Source of the DNA: an uncultured Collinsella sp.
GTDB lineage: Bacteria; Actinomycetota; Coriobacteriia; Coriobacteriales; Coriobacteriaceae
Assembly (NCBI GenBank): GCA_900550205.1
Contig: URRJ01000027.1
Coordinates: 1-17,090 of the forward strand
Direction of reading: 5' to 3'
DNA length: 17,090 nucleotides
Of this stretch, positions 7,677-13,696 are shown piece after piece; the first letter of the stretch is position 1; each line of letters starts with the position of its first letter. The notes beneath the pieces are model-generated. The model did not search any database. It had not been told where the DNA came from and saw only the letters and a list, made by a program, of their open reading frames with translations. The position numbers were made by a program, and so were the translations under genes.

Positions 7677-8774
7677 ATGGCAGACATCAAAGTCTTTGCC
7701 GAGAATCTTGAGGATTCAACCAAGGAGCAGATCGAGGAGATTTCCAGCTGCCCGGCGTTTGAAGGCGCCAAGATCCGCATTATGCCCGATGCCCATAAGG
7801 GCAAGGGCTGCGTGATTGGCTTTACGGCAAACTTGGGCGACAAGGTGATTCCCAACCTGGTGGGGGTCGACATCGGATGCGGGATGTATTGTGTGCCGCT
7901 TGCGGAGACCGTTGCGCGCGACGACCTCATTCAGTTCAATCGCGATGTGAAGCGCGCGGTGCCCACGGGCTTTAGCCTTCATCGCGATCCTGCCTGCGTA
8001 CTCGCGGACTTTGGCATGGAGTCGCGTGATTGGCTGCAGGATAAACGCAAGGTTGAGCGTTCTATGGGTACGTTGGGCGGCGGCAACCACTTCATTGAAC
8101 TCGACGAGGACGAGGACGGGCGCCAATATCTGGTCGTGCACACCGGCTCGCGCAACATGGGCAAGCAGACGGCGGAGCACCATCAGGCGCTGGCGCAGAA
8201 GACGTGCACGGCAGATATTCCCGACGAGCTTAAGTATCTCGTGGGAGATCTTTCTGCTGAGTATCTCGTCGATATGCATAACTGCCAACGCTTCTCGAAT
8301 CAGAACCGCAAGGCGATTGTCGCACAGATTGTTGAGCGTACGGGAATTCGACTCGACGGAGACGGCTTTACCACCATGCACAACTACATCTCGAAAGGTG
8401 GCATGATTCGCAAGGGCGCCATTAGCGCTCATGCGGGCGAGATGGTGCTGATTCCGTTCAACATGCGCGACGGTGCCGTTATTGCGCGCGGCAAGGGAAA
8501 CGAGGACTGGAACTGCTCGGCGCCGCATGGGACGGGTCGTGCGATGAGCCGCACCAAAGCGTTCCAAACGCTCGATACCAGGTCGTTCGTTAACGAGATG
8601 CGCGATGCCGGCATCTACTGTCCGAGCGCATGCGAGACGACGCTCGATGAGTCGCCCGAAGCGTATAAGCCTGCGGATGATGTGCTGAGACTCATGGACC
8701 CGACGGTCGATGTTATTCACCGACTCAAGCCGATTTGGAATTTTAAGGCTACTGGTAAGCGCGGTAGGCGTTAG
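7677..8774 (+). CDS. rtcB: RtcB-family tRNA/RNA 3'-phosphate ligase
   Basis: 365-residue RNA-splicing ligase that joins 2',3'-cyclic-phosphate or 3'-phosphate ends to 5'-OH ends using GTP and manganese. Visible signatures: MPDAHKGKG at 36-44, VGVDIGCGMYC with metal-ligand C68, MGTLGGGNHFIEL, VVHTGSRNMG, then SAHAGEMVLIPFNMRDG and ending in APHGTGRAMSR. H284 in PHGTGR is the likely guanylylated histidine. It is somewhat shorter than the ~408-residue E. coli protein and has no intein. Start is ATG 7677 with CAGGAGA upstream; the longer open frame from 7599 lacks family sequence. No archease or RtcA gene is adjacent. It diverges from the WYL/helicase operon and is followed after 10 nt by the pseudo-ATPase gene, whose ribosome site overlaps the rtcB stop codon. 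Confidence 0.95.
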   Translation: MADIKVFAENLEDSTKEQIEEISSCPAFEGAKIRIMPDAHKGKGCVIGFTANLGDKVIPNLVGVDIGCGMYCVPLAETVARDDLIQFNRDVKRAVPTGFSLHRDPACVLADFGMESRDWLQDKRKVERSMGTLGGGNHFIELDEDEDGRQYLVVHTGSRNMGKQTAEHHQALAQKTCTADIPDELKYLVGDLSAEYLVDMHNCQRFSNQNRKAIVAQIVERTGIRLDGDGFTTMHNYISKGGMIRKGAISAHAGEMVLIPFNMRDGAVIARGKGNEDWNCSAPHGTGRAMSRTKAFQTLDTRSFVNEMRDAGIYCPSACETTLDESPEAYKPADDVLRLMDPTVDVIHRLKPIWNFKATGKRGRR

Positions 8775-8784
8775 GAGGGTTGCG

Positions 8785-9615
8785 ATGACGCTAAAGATGG
8801 ACTCCAGGGACGACCGAATTGGACGCTCTGTGAGCATGGGCGAGATGATGGGCTTTTCGGGCGTGATGCCGCCGTCCGCGAATCGGTGCGGCGGGAATCG
8901 TGGAGAGCGTGATGATGAGGGTTTTGACCTCAGCGGTTTTCACAATCGGCTGGTTTCTGGGCTCGATCGCGGTATGGAGACGTCGGTGCTTGAAGTCCCG
9001 CGAGTGTTGAAGACCGGTATGCCGGTCGATGATGCCCTAGGTGGCGGCGTTGGGTTGGGCAGGCTCAGCGTGATTGGCGGCGCGCATGAAGATGTCTCGA
9101 ACGTGTTAGTGCATGCGGCCTTACGCCTGAGTGAGCAATGCGCCGTGCTTTACATGCCGATTCGGGAGCGTGAAGAGGATGCGATTGCCCGGCTTATTCG
9201 CGCTGAGATGGATGGCAAGCTGTTAGAGGATCCTGAGGAGCAACAGGTTGAGACAATCCGCGCAACGATGCGACTTAAGCAGCGCAACCTGGGCATCTTT
9301 GTCGAAGACAACATGACCATGGACCTTGTAACAAGTTGGTTGCTCGGCGACCAGACGTGGAATAGGGCGGCGCTAAAGGACGTCGTGGTCGTAATCGACG
9401 GGCTCGAAATGTTCGATGATAACCGCCCGGTAAATGCAATCCTGCGCGACTTACGTAACATGCTCGGCCCAACATCCGCCATCCTGGCAGGTTGCTTTGC
9501 GGCGGAGGGCAGAGACAACGATGCGGCATTCGCCGAAATCCACTGCAATGCAGATATTCTGGTCCGCATAAGTACCGATTGCACGGAACCTTCCTGCACA
9601 AAAGTCTTCGGTTGA
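8785..9615 (+). CDS. DnaB-like RecA-fold protein with degenerate Walker A (putative pseudo-ATPase)
   Basis: 276 residues. The first ~65 are low-complexity and probably disordered. From about residue 78 the order matches the C-terminal domain of replicative helicase DnaB: TGMPVDDALGGGVGLGRLSVIGG, then a helix, a strand CAVLYMPIREREED at the DnaB 'SLEM' position, LGIFVEDNMTMD, Walker B-like VVVVIDGLEMF with D205, then LRDLRNMLGPTSAILAGCFA and IHCNADILVRI. The Walker A position reads GGAHEDVSN (about 98-106), without the Lys and Thr that bind ATP phosphates. The chain ends soon after the core, so the last DnaB strands are missing. It is probably catalytically dead and serves as a binding or scaffold protein. 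Start ATG 8785 with AGGAGGG (8773-8779), which overlaps the rtcB TAG, so the two are translationally coupled. The DnaB assignment is by eye. Confidence 0.72.
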   Translation: MTLKMDSRDDRIGRSVSMGEMMGFSGVMPPSANRCGGNRGERDDEGFDLSGFHNRLVSGLDRGMETSVLEVPRVLKTGMPVDDALGGGVGLGRLSVIGGAHEDVSNVLVHAALRLSEQCAVLYMPIREREEDAIARLIRAEMDGKLLEDPEEQQVETIRATMRLKQRNLGIFVEDNMTMDLVTSWLLGDQTWNRAALKDVVVVIDGLEMFDDNRPVNAILRDLRNMLGPTSAILAGCFAAEGRDNDAAFAEIHCNADILVRISTDCTEPSCTKVFG

Positions 9616-9776
9616 GGCCATAGCCAATAACAACTGCTCGGCTAGCAGCGCGTTTGCCAGCAGAAAGAGACCGTTCAACAGCCAAAGAGAAACTTGGGCG
9701 GGTCAAGAATTATCATCAATATTAGGCGTTACGTTCTGTCGGCGGTATGTCTGAACAGCTCTGGGAAGGAGTTCAC

Positions 9777-10778
9777 ATGAGTCGTCAAGAAATGTTTTTT
9801 AATCCGGTGATGGAAGAGGTCAATGGCGTAAATAAAATGGTGATGCCTTACGTGAAAGATGCAAAGCGAACGGCTAGCCCATATCAGTTTGACCTGGACC
9901 AGAACGGCGTGCCTCTTTTTACGGATAAAAACATTAACTTTGTTAATGGCATGGTTGAAAACGATTCGAATTACAACAAGACGGACAAAAAAGAGCTTCG
10001 CAAAATAATCGAAGGCATGTTTGTTGGCGATGCGCATGAGCGAATGGCATGCATAGGAAGAGTGGTTTACGAAATTGACAATGAAAACTCGACCCATTTA
10101 ACTGCCGTTGGTAGACATAAAGTCGACGACATCATGAAAAAGCTCGATCTGAAGCCAATGACCGTGGAGAAAATGTCCGATGATGGTGAAGGGGAAAAGA
10201 CGATAACCGGTGGTGTACTTTTTACGTCTCAGATTATTGCTGCCATCGAAGGGCTTAGGGAGAGGTTAAGCGTAGGCGACGACCAGCTTGTCACTGACAT
10301 TTCGAAAGCTTCGAAAACCTACCTGAATGAGGCTCATGTGGCAGATGTTAACAAGAATAATTTCTCGTTTGCCACAAAGTTTTGCCATTGGGCTTGCCAG
10401 TATTTGGAGTTGGGCGATAAGTATTGCATTTACGATAAAGTCGTCGCCAGCGTTTTCCCATATTTCGTGGATAACTATGCGAGCGGGGAACTTGCTAGCT
10501 GGGACTGCTGCAGGATGAAGAGGATAAAGGGGGCCAAGGGCAGCCAAGAGCTCGTAAGTACAATCGAGAATTACAAAAAAGAAGATGATGGATATACCAA
10601 ATACAGGAAGTTGTACGACGCTGTTCTCGAGGGTATCAATAAATGGCGCTCTGACAATAATCAGAATGGCGAAATTGGCTACCGCAAAGTTGACCGGTTG
10701 ATTTGGTATTACTTCAAGGGTGCAAGCGGCAAGCGTATCAAGCAGGCTTTGGCTTCAATCGATTATTGGGGGTGCTAG
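9777..10778 (+). CDS. Uncharacterised protein with a FATKFCxW...IYD signature (possible OGG/HhH-like fold)
   Basis: 333-residue soluble protein rich in Lys, Asp and Asn, visibly more A/T-rich than its neighbours, which hints at horizontal acquisition. Start chosen at ATG 9777 (MSRQEMFF) because GGAAGGAG precedes it; a frame start at 9747 has no ribosome site. The most telling stretch is NFSFATKFCHWACQYLELGD, followed by KYCIYDKVV and, ~75 residues later, KYRKLYDAVLEGINKW and YRKVDRLIWYYFK. I associate this pattern (S-F-A-[ST]-K-[YF]-C then P/C-I-Y-D) with a group of uncharacterised proteins, some annotated as 8-oxoguanine glycosylase-like folds, often found in accessory regions; this is a weak inference. 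No catalytic Lys/Asp pair can be assigned with certainty. The gene appears monocistronic and ends at a strong terminator. Confidence 0.75.
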   Translation: MSRQEMFFNPVMEEVNGVNKMVMPYVKDAKRTASPYQFDLDQNGVPLFTDKNINFVNGMVENDSNYNKTDKKELRKIIEGMFVGDAHERMACIGRVVYEIDNENSTHLTAVGRHKVDDIMKKLDLKPMTVEKMSDDGEGEKTITGGVLFTSQIIAAIEGLRERLSVGDDQLVTDISKASKTYLNEAHVADVNKNNFSFATKFCHWACQYLELGDKYCIYDKVVASVFPYFVDNYASGELASWDCCRMKRIKGAKGSQELVSTIENYKKEDDGYTKYRKLYDAVLEGINKWRSDNNQNGEIGYRKVDRLIWYYFKGASGKRIKQALASIDYWGC

Positions 10779-10791
10779 CAAATATTGCATG

Positions 10792-10835
10792 AAATAGCCC
10801 TCGTCCCACCTTTTGGGCGAGGGCTATTTGTTCGT
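10792..10835. terminator. Strong Rho-independent terminator, usable in both directions
   Basis: AAATAGCCCTCG (10792-10803) pairs perfectly with CGAGGGCTATTT (10818-10829), with an inner CCC/GGG (10805-10807 with 10815-10817). TTCGTTT follows on the plus strand. It lies 13 bases after the 333-residue gene and may also stop transcripts of gene B coming from the other side. Confidence 0.88.
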
Positions 10836-11026
10836 TTGGGTATCGAGGCTATTTTCTGGCAGAATGCCTTGAAGGTTCTGGCCTGAGATGCGGATGACCT
10901 TGGTATGCCTCCCCCGAGCCGCGCGTGGCTCGGGCCTCCATCGGTGGGGTACTGCGAATGCTGCGTTGCCGGAAGAGCTGGTGTCGTCACTGTTTGCCGC
11001 CTTTGAAGCCCCGCCCAAATGATTCA
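10836..11026. other. Non-coding stretch between convergent genes, with one GC hairpin
   Basis: No convincing gene. A perfect hairpin CCCGAGCC (10913-10920), loop GCGCGT, GGCTCGGG (10927-10934) is present without a U-tract. A 78-codon minus-strand open frame (10824-11060) overlaps the end of gene B and has no ribosome site, so I leave it out. Confidence 0.45.
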
Positions 11027-12061
11027 TCATCGAGCACGATGCCGATATATAGCCAGCCAAATAGGCTCTTCCTCTTTACTGTTGGCGCACTCTTCTAGCA
11101 GGCTATCTATCCGGTCCAGTTCGATCGCTTGCAAGGTCGCGCATCCTTCCGACAAGGACTGTGTCACTTTCTTCGCTCTGAATACGGGTGACAGCATCAG
11201 ATTCGTATGCGCCCATCCGACAAAACAGCTGCCGTAGGGGATTGATCCGCAACTGATCTGCCTATCGTCATCAAGATACAGGCAGTCCAATTTCGAGTTC
11301 GCTACCAAGCAATAGCAAGGTCCCGGCGCCCATGGCCGGCAGTCGATCTCAAGGATGTCGCCCTTTCTGTACGGCGTGGGCAGGTCGACATATGCCCCCT
11401 TAAACCACGGCCCAAAGATTCCACCCACAATGCAGTCGAGCACCTCGCCACATTCACCCTCTTCTTCTCTGCAGATGTACTGGATTTCGCCGGAGGCGTT
11501 TGCGTAGTAGGTGTAGTCTGGCTGCAAAAAGCCATCGTAGGGATACGAACAGCTCGGGTCGTTAGCAAGGTCGAACAGCTCAATCATCCAATACGAGGCC
11601 GACAGGTCTGTCATTTCGCTCCATTTGTCTGCGTATGCCTTCATTGCCGCAAGGGCGGCCTGCCAGGATGCCACAGGGAAGGGGCCATGCGTGATGACGG
11701 ATCCCACTTCGTTGCCGACAAAGCTAATTTCGCTAATAAGCAGCACCTTTCTGTTCCCGTCGACGGCCTTTAGCGCGTTCAAGCAGCCATCGATGTAGTC
11801 GATACAAATCTCTGGTCCGTACCAAGAAAAGGTTTCGTCTGACGAGTTGCGCTCGTCAGCAACCAGCCTGCTGAGCATCTCCCGTTTGCGATTGATTTCT
11901 ATCGACGCGCCACCGATGATTTGCGCGCAATGATCGCCACTCAGTAGCTGCGGATTATGCAGCAAATGCTCTCGCAGCTCCGGAGATTCGATCAGGTTGA
12001 TTATTTCTTCGTGCACGATAGTCTCCGAGTTGTTGGTGCGACTTCTTGTGGATTCGGACAT
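11027..12061 (-). CDS. Gene B: uncharacterised protein, homologous to the N-terminal half of gene C
   Basis: 344 residues, function unknown, no signal peptide or membrane segment. An N-terminal helical part contains ESPELREHLLHN and INRKREMLSRL. A middle part has HGPFPVASWQAALAAMK, and near residue 225-245 comes VDLPTPYRKGDILEIDCRP followed by WAPGPCYCLV. These match gene C residues 1-340 block by block (SQELRDHMR, DEKRTMLEQL, DGPFPTASWEAAQ, YTPWVPGDILQIDGRP, HGPRFAIV). Start ATG 12061 lies 7 nt after the stop of gene A with only a weak ribosome site (AAGG), so translation probably depends on gene A. The family resembles unannotated proteins I associate with gut Firmicutes and Actinomycetota. 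Several Cys residues near the end have no recognisable metal-site spacing. Confidence 0.8.
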   Translation of the reverse strand: MSESTRSRTNNSETIVHEEIINLIESPELREHLLHNPQLLSGDHCAQIIGGASIEINRKREMLSRLVADERNSSDETFSWYGPEICIDYIDGCLNALKAVDGNRKVLLISEISFVGNEVGSVITHGPFPVASWQAALAAMKAYADKWSEMTDLSASYWMIELFDLANDPSCSYPYDGFLQPDYTYYANASGEIQYICREEEGECGEVLDCIVGGIFGPWFKGAYVDLPTPYRKGDILEIDCRPWAPGPCYCLVANSKLDCLYLDDDRQISCGSIPYGSCFVGWAHTNLMLSPVFRAKKVTQSLSEGCATLQAIELDRIDSLLEECANSKEEEPIWLAIYRHRAR

Positions 12062-12068
12062 GGTGGCC

Positions 12069-13142
12069 TTATTCAAATAGCTGCGGGTACTTCTCCTTGA
12101 GCGGCACCTGATCAAGACGCAGCTCTTCCAGGTTGCGCTTTGCCTTGGACTCCATCCTTATGGTGTCGATAAACGCGATGAGTGAGTCGACATACAGGTC
12201 GCCGCGCAGGTACGCCTGGGCGGCGATTAAAATTCGCTGCTCGTCTTCGAGTGGTTTGCGATAGTACTCAAGATTCAGGTAAAGCGGGTCTGGCTCGCCG
12301 ATGTAGAGGGGAAACGTCTCGTTGTAGGTAATCGAGCAGCCAGTGGCACGCATGTTGCTGATATCCCCTGCATGGCGATAGTGCTCGAGGCGTTGCTGCG
12401 CATGATCAAGCCATTCGTCAGAACGGTCTGCCTGCCGAAGCTCTGCCTCAAGCTTTGTCCGGTCCCACGTGGGCAGATCGAACAACATGAACGGCTCACG
12501 GGCACTGCCTTGCGGCGTCCAGACGATATCGCCGGTGTGGAACGGCGTGGGGATATCGACCCAGATGAACTCGAATGCGATCTCCCAATCGTTCTCAACG
12601 GGGCCGGCTGAAGGGCAATAAACGGAAAGGGGCTCACCTTTGCCGTTCACCATGAGCCAATCTTCTCGGCGATGTTCTTCGTCGGCATCGAGCGGGCACC
12701 GGGTGATGCGTACGCGTGCCTCTGGACGGCTCGCCAGTTCATCATCACCGCGCAACGCCTCGGCACATTTCTCATAACAGCTGAATGGCGCGCCGAAGGC
12801 CCCGCAAAGTTGCCCGTCAGGCACAATCTCCTCTTCATACTGATAAACGTAGCCCGTCCCACTCGTAAACGCATCGACGCACCGCTTGTTGTAATCGATT
12901 GTCCAGCGCAAAAAAGCATGGAAATCGGGGATGGCCGGCCTTCCAAGACCGGCAAGGGTTGCCTCCAGCGAACAATTGGGCATGGTTTGCACGATCTCTT
13001 GCCAGGCTTTGCACTTCTGCTCGAGCGTGGCGGTTTTCGAAAACCAAACAAGATATGCTGCTTCGATGGCGCTGGGCTGGAAGTCGATACTGCGCAGGTG
13101 CTCCCGAATGTCCCGGGAGTCGACGAAATTTAAGATGTTCAT
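12069..13142 (-). CDS. Gene A: uncharacterised protein, homologous to the C-terminal half of gene C
   Basis: 357 residues, function unknown, predicted soluble. It opens with NILNFVDSRDIREHLRSID, a helical block ending MPNCSLEA, then IPDFHAFLRWTIDYNKR, ITRCPLDADEEH, DIPTPFHTGDIV near 195-205, LFDLPTWDRTKLE, FPLYIGEPDPLYLNLEYYRKPLEDEQRIL and a C-terminal KEKYPQLFE. Every block recurs in gene C from residue 346 on; 25 of the first 52 aligned residues are identical by hand count. Start ATG 13142 has a strong AGGAGG five bases upstream; the frame extends 11 codons further without support. It is the first gene of the A-B operon. A 12-bp motif 55-66 bp upstream of its ATG is shared with gene C at the same distance. 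Confidence 0.85.
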   Translation of the reverse strand: MNILNFVDSRDIREHLRSIDFQPSAIEAAYLVWFSKTATLEQKCKAWQEIVQTMPNCSLEATLAGLGRPAIPDFHAFLRWTIDYNKRCVDAFTSGTGYVYQYEEEIVPDGQLCGAFGAPFSCYEKCAEALRGDDELASRPEARVRITRCPLDADEEHRREDWLMVNGKGEPLSVYCPSAGPVENDWEIAFEFIWVDIPTPFHTGDIVWTPQGSAREPFMLFDLPTWDRTKLEAELRQADRSDEWLDHAQQRLEHYRHAGDISNMRATGCSITYNETFPLYIGEPDPLYLNLEYYRKPLEDEQRILIAAQAYLRGDLYVDSLIAFIDTIRMESKAKRNLEELRLDQVPLKEKYPQLFE

Positions 13143-13196
13143 GGCAACCTCCTGTCTAATCGTTGCCATTAGCATCTGTCAGAGGATGTGGTTTGC

Positions 13197-13208
13197 AGTC
13201 CCATTAAC
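13197..13208 (-). promoter_or_regulatory. Conserved upstream motif of gene A (GTTAATGGGACT)
   Basis: On the minus strand GTTAATGGGACT lies with its 5' base 66 bp before the gene A ATG. Gene C has GTTAATAGGACT at exactly the same distance. The flanking GCGAG and the ribosome-site region (GG-AAC-AT...AGGAGG) also agree. It may be part of a shared promoter or operator. Confidence 0.5.
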
Positions 13209-13348
13209 AGGTCTGATATGAATCTCTCGCCAAGCACACTTTTGGAAACGCACTGGTGCATGGGTGGCTGCGTGCTGAAAGGATTGTCACTCAGAATATG
13301 ATGCTTGCCCTTGTAACGAATAGTAGGGCCGCTTTTCTAAGCTGAACA

Positions 13349-13362
13349 CGAACAAACATTCG
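13349..13362. promoter_or_regulatory. LexA-type SOS box
   Basis: CGAACAAACATTCG matches the Gram-positive/actinobacterial SOS box pattern CGAAC-N4-GTTCG at every fixed position but one (A for G at position 10). Its right half overlaps a possible -35 (TTCGCA, 13359-13364), followed after 18 bp by TAGAAT (13383-13388). The arrangement fits LexA repression of the small gene starting at 13453. Confidence 0.6.
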
Positions 13363-13382
13363 CATATCTAACTGCGCTTTGA

Positions 13383-13388
13383 TAGAAT
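13383..13388 (+). promoter_or_regulatory. Possible -10 box (TAGAAT) for the 41-residue peptide gene
   Basis: TAGAAT is one base from TATAAT. With TTCGCA at 13359-13364 as -35 (4 of 6 consensus bases) the spacer is 18 bp. It would leave a leader of about 60 nt before the start codon, containing GC-rich sequence that could fold over the ribosome site. Confidence 0.45.
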
Positions 13389-13452
13389 TGATACCGTTGG
13401 CGGCAGTTCCATGTGCCGGGCAGCGCCCTCCATTTGATGGGAGGTGATGCCC

Positions 13453-13578
13453 ATGGCCGATCTGATTGATTTCGTGAGGCTCCTGACCGTATTGGTCTCG
13501 CTTCTCACGACGCTTATTGGACTTTCCGAGGCACTCAAGCAACGCTCGGAGCGTAACAGAAGGGGTCGTCGCCGCTAA
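13453..13578 (+). CDS. Small membrane peptide, 41 aa (candidate SOS-induced type I-like toxin)
   Basis: Begins MADLIDFVRLL. A hydrophobic segment of about 20 residues (roughly 7-24, rich in Leu, Val, Ile and Thr) is followed by a strongly basic tail ending RNRRGRRR. This size and layout are typical of type I toxin/holin-like peptides that insert in the inner membrane. Start ATG 13453 sits 8 nt after GGGAGG (13439-13444); an in-frame ATG at 13447 is too close to it. A LexA-type box and candidate promoter lie upstream, and the stop codon falls in the loop of a hairpin. It is the only plus-strand gene between genes A and C. The membrane call is by eye; toxicity is an inference. It is too short to rule out chance entirely. 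Confidence 0.6.
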   Translation: MADLIDFVRLLTVLVSLLTTLIGLSEALKQRSERNRRGRRR

Positions 13579-13591
13579 GGCGTTGACCCCC
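13562..13591 (+). terminator. Hairpin at the end of the small peptide gene
   Basis: GGGGTC (13562-13567) pairs with GACCCC (13585-13590) and CGCC (13570-13573) with GGCG (13579-13582), loop GCTAA holding the TAA stop. CCTAAAAC follows, so there is no U-tract; it may protect the mRNA end or act as an antisense target. Confidence 0.5.
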
Positions 13592-13602
13592 TAAAACAAG
13601 CA

Positions 13603-13639
13603 ACGGCGCTGCCCAGCTTTCCAGAACTTGGGCTGCCGT
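13603..13639 (-). terminator. Terminator-like hairpin after gene C
   Basis: ACGGC (13603-13607) pairs with GCCGT (13635-13639) and GCCCA (13611-13615) with TGGGC (13629-13633). Read on the minus strand it is followed by TGCTTGTTTT, a plausible U-rich tail, and it lies about 60 bp past the gene C stop. Confidence 0.55.
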
Positions 13640-13696
13640 CGACACTATTCTACCCACGAATGACATTTTGGACAATCGGTAGCGGCGTTTCAAAAA

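Noticed and set aside
10824..11060. Minus-strand open frames of 71-78 codons downstream of gene B
   Set aside because: They overlap the end of gene B or the terminator, have no ribosome site and no recognisable domain. The stretch may be a repeat but I cannot show it.
13291..13542. 83-codon minus-strand open frame over the small peptide gene
   Set aside because: No ribosome site and no family resemblance; the opposite strand has a LexA-type box, promoter-like sequence, ribosome site and a membrane-peptide profile.
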